Source of the DNA: an uncultured bacterium
GTDB lineage: Bacteria; Bacillota_A; Clostridia; Lachnospirales; Lachnospiraceae
DNA length: 64,000 bases
Assembly: GCA_905215045.1 (NCBI GenBank)
Contig: CAJMOO010000001.1
Coordinates: 1-64,000 of the forward strand
Direction of reading: 5' to 3'
This document shows positions 18,276-25,583 of the stretch, one piece after another; position 1 is the stretch's first letter, and every line of letters begins with the position of its first letter. The notes under the pieces are model-generated. The model saw only the letters and a list, made by a program, of their open reading frames with translations. It had not been told where the DNA came from and ran no database searches. The position numbers and the translations under genes are program-made.

Positions 18276-19091
18276 ATGATAAAATTTACAAAGAATTTTT
18301 ATCAAAAAGGAGTGCGTAAAAAAGTGATAAGTTTAGGCTTGGATTCAGGTTCATCTATGACAAAAGCTGTCTTATTCAAAGATGATCATATCATAAAGAC
18401 GAAGATGATTCCAACATCGATCAGTCCAAGGAAATCTTTAGAAGAACTTTATCTAGATATGATAAATGAAAAGGAAAGGATTGATGTAGTCGTAACAACA
18501 GGCTACGGAAGAAATCTGTTAGAGCAAGCAGATTTTAAGATTACAGAGATTACCTGTCATGCTGCAGGGGCATTTTTTATGAATCCAGATTGTAATACGA
18601 TCATTGATATTGGCGGACAGGACAGTAAAGTAATCACGATTGATGACCTTGGCTGTGTCACAGATTTCTTAATGAATGACAAATGTGCAGCAGGAACCGG
18701 ACGTTTTTTAGAGATGACAATGAAACGGGTAGAAAGTGAGATTGACAAAATCGATATTTTTGTAAAAGATGCCAAGCCTGCAAAGATTAATAGTATGTGT
18801 GCTGTATTTGCGGAAAGTGAGATTGTTGGGTTACTGGCTCAGGATATCCCGCCAGAAGATATTGTCCTTGGCTGTGTAGAGTCTATTTGTCAAAGAACTG
18901 CGGCATTTGCACAAAAACTGACACCAGTGAATCCAAAGGTATTTTTCTCAGGTGGACTAGCACAGTTTGATGTGATGAAACAGTCATTAGCTAGACATTT
19001 AAGGATTAAAGAAGTAGCAACCGATCCATTATGTCAATACACAGGAGCAATCGGAGCTGCCGTATTAGGTATCCAAAAAAAGAAACGATAA
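18276..19091 (+). CDS. acyl-CoA dehydratase activase-type ATPase (activator of the double-cubane reductase)
   Basis: About 255-271 residues. The ASKHA-fold signature is clear: LGLDSGSSMTKAV, VTTGYGRN, DIGGQDSKV, NDKCAAGTGRFLE (the cysteine that binds the bridging [4Fe-4S] cluster), then a second cysteine in NSMCAVFAESE, and FSGGLAQ. Such proteins (BadF/BcrA/HgdC type) couple ATP hydrolysis to low-potential electron injection into a partner. The partner is the gene 27 nt downstream. ATG 18276 and GTG 18324 are both possible; the latter begins just before the conserved core and has AAAGGAG 12 nt upstream. Confidence 0.85.
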   Translation: MIKFTKNFYQKGVRKKVISLGLDSGSSMTKAVLFKDDHIIKTKMIPTSISPRKSLEELYLDMINEKERIDVVVTTGYGRNLLEQADFKITEITCHAAGAFFMNPDCNTIIDIGGQDSKVITIDDLGCVTDFLMNDKCAAGTGRFLEMTMKRVESEIDKIDIFVKDAKPAKINSMCAVFAESEIVGLLAQDIPPEDIVLGCVESICQRTAAFAQKLTPVNPKVFFSGGLAQFDVMKQSLARHLRIKEVATDPLCQYTGAIGAAVLGIQKKKR

Positions 19092-19118
19092 TTTTTATTT
19101 AAAGGAGAAATTGAAACA

Positions 19119-20270
19119 ATGGTTGAATTAAAGAAAGAGTTACCAGAAATTTTTGAGGAGTTTGCAGAACAGCGGAAAAATTCATTTCTGGCGATCAAAG
19201 AAATTAAAGAAAAAGATATTCCAGTGGTTGGAGTATTTTGTACTTATCTGCCAAGAGAGATTCCAAATGCTATGTGTGCAGCAGTTGTCGGACTATGTTC
19301 CGTATCTGATGAAACAATTGCGGATGCAGAAAAAGATCTTCCAAGAAATCTATGTCCATTGATTAAATCAAGTTATGGATTTGCCAAAACTGATAAATGT
19401 CCATTTTTCTATTTTTCTGATTTAGTTGTCGGAGAAACAACATGTGACGGAAAGAAAAAGATGTATGAAATGCTTGCTGATTTTAAACCAGTTCATGTCG
19501 TAGAATTACCAAATTGTCAGACAGAAGATGGAATTCAGTTATATAAAAAAGAATTACTTCGTTTCAAAAAAGTGTTAGAAGATAAATTTGAGACAACGAT
19601 TACAGATGAAGCGGTTCTTCATCAGATTAAATTAAGAAATGGAATCAATAAAGCATTAAGACGTCTTCAGTATGTCATGGCAAATGATCCGGCACCAGTT
19701 AATGGATTAGATGTGATCAATACTGTTTATGGAAGTGGTTTTGACATCAATACAGAAGGACTTGAGGACCGAATCAATGCAGTAACAGATAAGATTGAAA
19801 AAGAATACAAAGAAGGAAAGAATATCGGAAAGAAACCAAGAATCCTTGTGACAGGGTCTCCATCTGGAGGAGCAGCCTTGAAAGTTATTCGTGCGATTGA
19901 AGATAATGGCGGGGTTGTTGTATGTTTTGAAAACTGTACGGGAATGAAACCACTTGCAATGGTAGATGAAGAAAATCCAGATGTATATGATGCACTTGCA
20001 AGAAAATATTTAAATATTGGATGTTCCTGCATGTCTCCGAATAAAAATCGCATGGATCTGTTAGATGAATTGATTGATGATTTCCATGTAGATGGGGTTG
20101 TAGATCTTGTTCTTCAGGCGTGTCATACATATAATGTAGAAACGGCAATCGTTAAGAAATTAGTGAAAGATAAAAAAGGAATACCATATACAGTGGTTGA
20201 AACGGATTATTCACAGGCGGATATTGAACAGATCAATACAAGAATGGCAGCTTTTATTGAGATGTTATAA
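19119..20270 (+). CDS. double-cubane-cluster-containing anaerobic reductase (2-hydroxyacyl-CoA dehydratase D family)
   Basis: 383 residues, RBS AAAGGAG. Conserved cysteines sit in GVFCTYLPREIPNAM, NLCPLIKSSYGF, KCPFFYFSDLVVGETTCDGKK and LVLQACHTYN, as expected for the HgdB/YjiM-like proteins that bind either [4Fe-4S] or an [8Fe-9S] double-cubane cluster. With the dedicated activator just upstream it forms a two-component ATP-driven reductase able to attack inert small molecules; the natural substrate is unknown. Full length, no defects seen. A terminator follows at 20291. Confidence 0.85.
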   Translation: MVELKKELPEIFEEFAEQRKNSFLAIKEIKEKDIPVVGVFCTYLPREIPNAMCAAVVGLCSVSDETIADAEKDLPRNLCPLIKSSYGFAKTDKCPFFYFSDLVVGETTCDGKKKMYEMLADFKPVHVVELPNCQTEDGIQLYKKELLRFKKVLEDKFETTITDEAVLHQIKLRNGINKALRRLQYVMANDPAPVNGLDVINTVYGSGFDINTEGLEDRINAVTDKIEKEYKEGKNIGKKPRILVTGSPSGGAALKVIRAIEDNGGVVVCFENCTGMKPLAMVDEENPDVYDALARKYLNIGCSCMSPNKNRMDLLDELIDDFHVDGVVDLVLQACHTYNVETAIVKKLVKDKKGIPYTVVETDYSQADIEQINTRMAAFIEML

Positions 20271-20290
20271 AATACATTTAGAATGTTAAC

Positions 20291-20339
20291 AAAAAGAAAA
20301 ATGGTGCAAGAAAAGACTTCTTATACTATTTTTCTTTTT
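20291..20339 (+). terminator. intrinsic terminator after the double-cubane reductase
   Basis: AAAAAGAAAAATGGT pairs with ACTATTTTTCTTTTT (one G-U pair) across ~19 nt, ending in a T-rich run. Confidence 0.7.
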
Positions 20340-20396
20340 CGATTGACACAAACTTACATTTTACAGTTACTTCAATATGTTAGAATAGAAATAATA

Positions 20397-21195
20397 AATT
20401 ACAAAGTCTGCATGGTCACAGACGCAGGGGATATTACTGACCAGTCATTTAATCAGACAACTTATGAAGCTTGTAGAGATTACTGCAAGAACTGCCATGG
20501 TCGATGTAGCCGTTGCAGAAGGGTATAATGTTATTGTTTTACCTGGATACGTATTTGCATAGACAGTCATCGACACAACATTTAAATATCCAGATATCAA
20601 ATTTATCGTATTAGATATGAGCGCAAGCGACATTGGAGCAGCAGCAGAGATGGGAATCACAGATAAAGTAACGATCGAGTATGCTTATGGTGGTCAGTTC
20701 TATGGATCAACCGAGATCACAGCTGCAATGGATACTTGGTATAGCAATGAAACAGAAGTTGTATTTGCCTGTGGTGGAGGAATCTTTACTTCTGCAGCAG
20801 AAGCAGCGGCGAAGGTGAACGGTAAGATCATCGGAGTAGACTCAGATCAGTCACCGATCATTGATAAATACGGAAAAGGTATGACAGTTACATCTGCAAT
20901 GAAGAGCCTGACAGCAACAGTGAATGCCCGATTAGATTCCATTATCTTTGATGGAACATGGAAAGATCATGTAGGACAAGTTGAGAACTTAGGACTGGTG
21001 TCTAAAGATGATATGTCTAAGAACTATGTTGGACTTCCAGAAGATACAACACAGTGGAATAAGAACTTTGGGGTTAACGATTATAAGAAGCTTGTTGCAG
21101 AGATCTTCGATGGAAAGAGAAAAGTTAACAACAGCACAGACCAGATGCCAAAAGTATCTGTCAAATTAAACGAACGTCAGGGTATGATCAAATAA
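20397..21195 (+). pseudogene. BMP-family ABC substrate-binding lipoprotein, heavily decayed
   Basis: Fragments of a BMP/Med-type nucleoside-binding lipoprotein occur in order: NYKVCMVTDAGDITDQSFNQ with no signal peptide or lipobox before it; then, after a frameshift near 20485, MVDVAVAEGYNVIVLPGYVFA, an in-frame TAG at about 20560, and FKYPDIKFIVLDMSASDI; then the C-terminal half from AAAEMGITDKV to the stop at 21195. The join at DIG-AAAEMG omits roughly 50 residues found in intact relatives. So there are an N-terminal loss, one frameshift, one stop and at least two deletions. The remainder cannot be exported or fold normally. Confidence 0.85.
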
Positions 21196-21218
21196 TAAAA
21201 ATGGAAGGAAATAATAAT

Positions 21219-21444
21219 ATGTCTTAATATGCAATTGAAATGCTGAATATTACCAAACGTTTCCCCGGAATTGTTGCGAATGATAATATCACACTTCAGT
21301 TAAAGAAAGGTGAGATTCACGCACTTCTAGGAAAAAATGGGGCTGGAAAATCAACATATTTCCTTGCTTGTACTCGCAGTTTCCTCTAAGAAATCAAGAG
21401 CACCGAAGGCAGAGGGAATACCATATGATAAAGGACAAAGATAA
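21219..21444 (+). pseudogene. ABC ATPase start joined to permease end (remnant of the same BMP transporter)
   Basis: ATG-TCT-TAA at 21219 gives an immediate stop, but the frame continues as a sugar/nucleoside ABC ATPase N-terminus: [16 protein letters not shown], then [17 protein letters not shown] (Walker A). At about 21357 it switches, one frame over, to [17 protein letters not shown] and IPYDKGQR-stop, which matches the last transmembrane helix and tail of a BMP-type permease. The rest of the ATPase, the first permease and most of the second, about 3 kb in related operons, are gone. One large deletion explains this. Confidence 0.8.
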
Positions 21445-21464
21445 CAAAGGAGATAAAATACACG

Positions 21465-22385
21465 ATGGGAATTGTAGTAATCGGAGATGTATTTATAGAT
21501 ATTAAGGGGTTTTCTACATCCCCTTATATCCCATATGGGAGAAACGCCGGAACGATCGCACAGATTCATGGCGGCGTTGGACGTAATGTTGCAGAAGACA
21601 TTGCGAATGTAGAATTAGAACCAACATTTGTAAGTTCTGTTGACGATGATGCGATGGGAGAAGATGTTATCCGCAAATTAGACCGTCATAAAGTCAACAC
21701 AAAATATATGAGAAAAGTAAAAAATGGAATGGGAACATGGCTTGCAGTTTTTGACCATGAAGGAGATGTGGTAGCGTCCATTTCCAAACGACCAGATCAC
21801 GGACCAATTGAACAGATTCTTGATGAATATGGAGACGAGATCTTTAAAGATGCAGACAGTATCGTAATCGAAATTGATATTGACCGTGAGATCGTGAAAA
21901 AAACATTTCATTATGCAGAAAAATATGGAAAGAAAGTCTATGCGATCGTATCGAATATGACAATTGCGATTGAGAGAAGAGATTTCATTCGAAGAATTGA
22001 ATGTTTCGTATGTAATCAGCAGGAGGCAGGAATCCTATTTTCTGAAGATTATGAGGAAATGAGTGCAGAAGAATTATCCAAAGTTCTTCCAGAACGTATC
22101 AAATCTGCAAAGATTCCAAAGATGGTCGTTACAATGGGTGGCGAAGGTGCTGTTTATGCTGATCAGAACGGAGAATGCGGAGTTTATCCAGCATTAAAGG
22201 TAGATGTTGTTGATACAACAGGAGCTGGAGATGCATTTTTCTCAGGTGTGTGCATTGGGCTGACTTATGGAAAGACATTAAGAGAAGCATGCGCGATCGG
22301 TACAAGACTTGCATCTACCGTCATTTGTACATCAGAAAATATTTGTCCAAGATTTATGCCGGAAGAGTTCGGCATCACGAGGTAA
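21465..22385 (+). CDS. PfkB-family carbohydrate/nucleoside kinase (pseudouridine kinase-like)
   Basis: 306 residues. N-terminal IGDVFID...GGVGRNVAEDIA and the C-terminal signature DTTGAGDAFFSG (~249-260, catalytic Asp in GAGD) identify the ribokinase/PfkB family. Its place between a nucleoside-type BMP transporter remnant and uridine kinase suggests a nucleoside or pseudouridine substrate; this is inference. AAAGGAG precedes ATG 21465. No pseudouridine glycosidase (psuG) is in the window. The gene is intact despite the ruined transporter upstream. Confidence 0.85.
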   Translation: MGIVVIGDVFIDIKGFSTSPYIPYGRNAGTIAQIHGGVGRNVAEDIANVELEPTFVSSVDDDAMGEDVIRKLDRHKVNTKYMRKVKNGMGTWLAVFDHEGDVVASISKRPDHGPIEQILDEYGDEIFKDADSIVIEIDIDREIVKKTFHYAEKYGKKVYAIVSNMTIAIERRDFIRRIECFVCNQQEAGILFSEDYEEMSAEELSKVLPERIKSAKIPKMVVTMGGEGAVYADQNGECGVYPALKVDVVDTTGAGDAFFSGVCIGLTYGKTLREACAIGTRLASTVICTSENICPRFMPEEFGITR

Positions 22386-22390
22386 ATGCC

Positions 22391-23020
22391 ATGGAAAGTA
22401 TAATTATAGGAATTGCCGGAGGTTCCGGTTCCGGAAAGTCTACATTTACAAACAGAGTTAAAAAATATTTTGGTGATGATGTCACAGTGATCTATCATGA
22501 TAATTATTACCGCAGACAGGATGGAATTCCATTTGAGAAGCGTGTGACAGTCAATTATGATCATCCTGATTCTCTGGAAACAGATCTTCTTGTGGAACAT
22601 CTCAAACAGTTAAAAGCAGGAAAAACTGTGGAATGTCCAGTTTATGATTATAATCAGCATAATCGTTCTGATGAGATCATCACAATTGAACCCAAACCTG
22701 TCATTTTAGTTGAAGGAATCTTACTATTGGCGGATGAGCGAATCCGTGATCTGTTAGATATCAAGGTATACGTTGAAGCAGATGCAGATGAGCGAATTCT
22801 TCGAAGAATCCTGCGAGATGTAGAAGAACGAGGAAGAGACCTCCATGGAATCATCGATCAGTATTTGGCAACGGTCAAACCAATGCATTACATGTATGTA
22901 GAGCCGACAAGAGCAAAAGCTGATATTGTGATCAACAGTGGAAAGAATGATGTGGCATTTGATCTGTTTGTGTCAAAGATCGCACAGTTATTAGATGAGA
23001 TGGACGGGAAAACAAAATAG
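22391..23020 (+). CDS. udk: uridine kinase
   Basis: 209 residues. P-loop GGSGSGKS at 10-17, followed by D-D-V-T-V-I-Y-H-D-N-Y-Y, YDHPDSLETD, VYDYNQHNRS and VEGILLLADERIRDL, all standard for uridine/cytidine kinase. It phosphorylates uridine and cytidine in pyrimidine salvage. ATG 22391 is five nt after the PfkB stop, with GAGGT just upstream, so the two are translated together. An in-frame start further upstream would lie inside the kinase gene and is unlikely. Confidence 0.92.
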   Translation: MESIIIGIAGGSGSGKSTFTNRVKKYFGDDVTVIYHDNYYRRQDGIPFEKRVTVNYDHPDSLETDLLVEHLKQLKAGKTVECPVYDYNQHNRSDEIITIEPKPVILVEGILLLADERIRDLLDIKVYVEADADERILRRILRDVEERGRDLHGIIDQYLATVKPMHYMYVEPTRAKADIVINSGKNDVAFDLFVSKIAQLLDEMDGKTK

Positions 23021-23033
23021 AAAGAAAACCGAT

Positions 23034-23072
23034 AAAAAGCACTGGAAGTTATAGTTTTCTGGTGCTTTTTTA
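23034..23072 (+). terminator. intrinsic terminator after udk
   Basis: AAAAAGCAC(TGG) pairs with (CTG)GTGCTTTTTT across a ~13-nt loop; a T-run follows. Confidence 0.75.
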
Positions 23073-23119
23073 ACTTTTTCAAAAAAATTTTAAAAATTTT
23101 TCATTTTTTTAAAACTTTT

Positions 23120-23149
23120 TTGAAACCACGTCTGTCTATATAGTATAAT
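23120..23149 (+). promoter_or_regulatory. sigma-A-type promoter of the secreted protein gene
   Basis: TTGAAA (23120-23125), 18-nt spacer, TATAAT (23144-23149), 33 nt before the ATG at 23183. Confidence 0.6.
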
Positions 23150-23182
23150 AGCAATAAATCAACAACAAAAAGGAGAAAAGTT

Positions 23183-24265
23183 ATGAGAAAAAACAAAATG
23201 ATGGCAGCTGCATTTGCAGTGATGATGAGTGTTTCTATGGTAGGTGGAGTACCTGTATCCGCATCAACGAATTCAGTGAAAGCGGCAACTGCAAAATCTA
23301 CAGCAGGTATTCATATAAAAAATACGGTTAATCTGGATCAAAACGGCAGAGCAAAATACAATGGAACTTTTGCAAATAATGAAGAATATTATAAATTCAC
23401 TCCATCTAAAACAGGAACATTAAAAATTGTTTCAACAGGCGGTTCAAATTATGTTAAAAATTGTCTTCGAGAAGAATTTTCAAATCAAATGCTTGTAGAT
23501 TATCCTTTTATTTTTTCACCAAATGGATATTCATTAACAACAGAGTATACATTAGCTAAAGGAACAACCTATTTAATCGGAGCTTTAAATTGTGGCTCAG
23601 ATAATGCTAGTTACACGATTGCTTTTCAATTCAAAGAGCTGAAAGAGTCATTCCCTGAAAGCTATGATACTCAGAATGAAGAGATGAGTGATGCAAAATA
23701 TGTAGAATTAAACAAGAGATACTATGCAGTACGTGCAATCAGTGAAACAGCAGATTGGTTTAAGTTTACAGTAAAATCTGAAGCAGATATTTCTGTATCA
23801 GGTGATGTAGTAGATTGGGATGTTTATAACAGTAATGGGGCACCCGTAAATCAATCAACAGGGTTAAAAAAAGGTACATACTATGTAAATTTCCATGCAA
23901 GAAATGCCAATGGACAATATAGTTTTATAGTTATTGATAAAAAAGCAGCTCAAAATAATAATAAAAAGCCTAATAATACAGTAACAAAACCAAAAGCAAC
24001 CTACATTACAAAATTAACAAAAGGTTCCAAACGCTTCAAAGTCAGCGTAAAGAAACAGTCTGTAACAGGATATCAAGTTCAGTATTCTTTAAAGAGTAAC
24101 TTCAAAGGATCAAAAACAAAATCATTTAAAGGAACATCTTACACAGTCAAAGGCTTAAAAGGAAAGAAAAAATATTATGTAAGAGTTCGTTCTTATAAGA
24201 AATCTGGAAGTAAGACTTTATATTCTGCATGGTCTGGTAAGAAGAGCGTGAAGACTAAGAAATAG
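23183..24265 (+). CDS. secreted protein with PPC-like domains and basic Fn3-like C-terminus
   Basis: 360 residues. Signal peptide 1-28 (KNKMMAAAFAVMMSVSMVGG ... VSAS). Two beta-rich units (about 45-155 and 165-255) resemble bacterial pre-peptidase C-terminal (PPC) domains: NEEYYKFTPSKTGTLKI and ADWFKFTVKSEADISV. The last ~95 residues are a lysine-rich Fn3-like module (YQVQYSLKSNF, YYVRVRSYKK, YSAWSGKK) of the same style as the tail of the LRR-CAP protein at 13771-16242, suggesting a shared cell-wall-binding mode. No catalytic motif. AAAGGAG precedes the start; own promoter and terminator. Confidence 0.75.
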   Translation: MRKNKMMAAAFAVMMSVSMVGGVPVSASTNSVKAATAKSTAGIHIKNTVNLDQNGRAKYNGTFANNEEYYKFTPSKTGTLKIVSTGGSNYVKNCLREEFSNQMLVDYPFIFSPNGYSLTTEYTLAKGTTYLIGALNCGSDNASYTIAFQFKELKESFPESYDTQNEEMSDAKYVELNKRYYAVRAISETADWFKFTVKSEADISVSGDVVDWDVYNSNGAPVNQSTGLKKGTYYVNFHARNANGQYSFIVIDKKAAQNNNKKPNNTVTKPKATYITKLTKGSKRFKVSVKKQSVTGYQVQYSLKSNFKGSKTKSFKGTSYTVKGLKGKKKYYVRVRSYKKSGSKTLYSAWSGKKSVKTKK

Positions 24266-24300
24266 TTGTTATTAAATAAAAGAATTTAAAAGATAAATGT

Positions 24301-24358
24301 AAGAATCCAAAGGTTTATTATAATAGATAATTTGTTATACGAGCTTTTGGATTCTTTT
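24301..24358 (+). terminator. intrinsic terminator
   Basis: AAGAATCCAAAgG pairs with CTTTTGGATTCTT across ~32 nt, followed by T-rich sequence. Confidence 0.7.
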
Positions 24359-24541
24359 ATTTTATAATATTAAAATTCAGCTTAAAATTACATTTTATAT
24401 TGATTGCATTTTTAATATATTATAAATAAACACTTGATAAAACAATGAAAATAAATTATAATTTAATTAAGAAGAATCGAGGCATACTTCTATAAATGAG
24501 TTTTACTAGAATAATCTAATGAAAATAAGGAGGGTTTCATA

Positions 24542-24706
24542 ATGGCAGTATTATCAAAGCCTGTTAATAAAATGGTAATTATAAAAAAAGAAGCATCTCA
24601 ACAATTTATACATGAGTTTAATAAAAATCAGGTAACAAAAGAATTTATGGATTCTTGTAAGAAAGCAGGAGAACTATTTGAGCGCACAAAAAGAAAAAAA
24701 CATTAA
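24542..24706 (+). CDS. small protein, 54 aa, partner of the downstream GNAT protein
   Basis: ATG 24542 follows AAGGAGGG at good spacing. The chain starts MAVLSKPVNKM, then I-I-K-K-E, a helix with FIHEFNKNQVTKEFMDSC, and a basic tail (RTKRKKH). It overlaps the next gene by 29 nt in another frame. Position, size and an antitoxin-like layout (short helical basic protein first) suggest it is the antitoxin or a specificity partner of the acetyltransferase; this is inference. I recall similar small proteins in clostridial genomes but cannot name a family. Confidence 0.6.
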   Translation: MAVLSKPVNKMVIIKKEASQQFIHEFNKNQVTKEFMDSCKKAGELFERTKRKKH

Positions 24707-25358
24707 TAAACAAACAATAGATAATTTTAATCCTGATACGATGTCATTTGAACAATCATGTCAGGATTTTTTATTGAAAATTTTAGAATTTGATGCTGGA
24801 TCAGGATATGAAAATTTTAATGATTTTATCAAAGAAGAAGCCTCTGACTATCAAAATTCTGGAGATGGTGTTACATATGTAGTGTGGAATGTATTTTATG
24901 ATAAAAATGATAAAGAAATTGATCGTGAAATAATGGGATTTTATACTTTGGCAACAGGCGCTATTCCATATACAGATAGAATACGTTTAGATGAAATAGA
25001 GGCAAAAGAAACAGGAAAAGAATTCGATGAACAAACATGTGGATTACCCATAGTAGAAATCAAGATGTTTGCAATATCTAAAAAATATCAAGATATATTT
25101 TATGAATATGCAGATGAAGTATTACCTGTCTCAGCATGGATAATGCGAAATATTATATTGAACATAAAGCATATCTTAGACAATGTTGTAGGATTTAAAG
25201 GAATTTTTTTACATTCATTACCAGATGCAGAATCTTTTTATTTAAAAAACGGATTTAGTTTGCTAGAAAAGAATATGCAGGCTTTGTATTCTGTCGATTC
25301 GGAATATACTCCAATGTATCTTACATTAAAACCTGTATATATAAATTATGATGAATGA
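24678..25358 (+). CDS. GNAT-family N-acetyltransferase-like protein
   Basis: 226 residues from TTG 24678, with a strong AGGAGA six nt upstream inside the 54-residue gene. The C-terminal segment (HSLPDAESFYLKNGFSLLEK) is the Y-x-K-x-G-F element that ends GNAT domains, preceded by a core strand (PIVEIKMFAISKKYQ) and a helix. The N-terminal ~60 residues are an extra region. The acetyl-CoA P-loop (Q/RxxGxG/A) is not obvious, so the enzyme may be divergent. Overlap with the small upstream gene implies coupled translation. Could be a toxin, an accessory enzyme or an inactive relative. Confidence 0.65.
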   Translation: MSAQKEKNINKQTIDNFNPDTMSFEQSCQDFLLKILEFDAGSGYENFNDFIKEEASDYQNSGDGVTYVVWNVFYDKNDKEIDREIMGFYTLATGAIPYTDRIRLDEIEAKETGKEFDEQTCGLPIVEIKMFAISKKYQDIFYEYADEVLPVSAWIMRNIILNIKHILDNVVGFKGIFLHSLPDAESFYLKNGFSLLEKNMQALYSVDSEYTPMYLTLKPVYINYDE

Positions 25359-25386
25359 TAAAAATTTAAAATCATAAAACTTTTCC

Positions 25387-25434
25387 CATCACCTCCCTGT
25401 CTAAGTAATATAAGCAACAGACATGGAGGTGATG
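25387..25434 (+). promoter_or_regulatory. hairpin sequestering the ribosome binding site upstream of the sigma-factor operon
   Basis: Left arm 25387-25402 (CATCACCTCCCTGTCT) and right arm 25419-25434 (AGACATGGAGGTGATG) pair over 16 positions with one mismatch, enclosing a 16-nt AT-rich loop. The right arm contains the full Shine-Dalgarno GGAGGTGAT of the ORF at 25437, and the left arm contains a perfect copy of the anti-SD. No T-run follows, so it is not a terminator. Expected effect: translation of the leader ORF is blocked until the hairpin opens. Confidence 0.65.
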
Positions 25435-25436
25435 CT

Positions 25437-25583
25437 ATGAAAGACAGGCTCATGCAATGGATCATAGCACTGATCAAACTGGATCGGAGTTATTTTCTAA
25501 AAGATATGGAAAGAAGGAACCATGCATACAAACAAATGAGAAAGAAAGAGGAACAACGATGGAAATCAAAGAAGCAGTCATAA
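25437..25583 (+). CDS. 48-aa leader protein overlapping the sigma-factor gene
   Basis: ATG 25437 is three nt after GGAGGTGATG. The 48-residue basic frame begins MKDRLMQWII, continues with a short hydrophobic helix and ends in a run of K, R and E residues. It overlaps the first 25 nt of the sigma-factor gene (ATG 25559) in a different frame. Its unusually strong, hairpin-buried RBS implies that it is translated and that its translation may set sigma-factor expression. No homology recognised. Confidence 0.5.
   Translation: MKDRLMQWIIALIKLDRSYFLKDMERRNHAYKQMRKKEEQRWKSKKQS

Noticed and set aside
22250..22390. Longer start of uridine kinase
   Set aside because: The extra residues overlap the PfkB gene in another frame, and the conserved P-loop starts right after ATG 22391.
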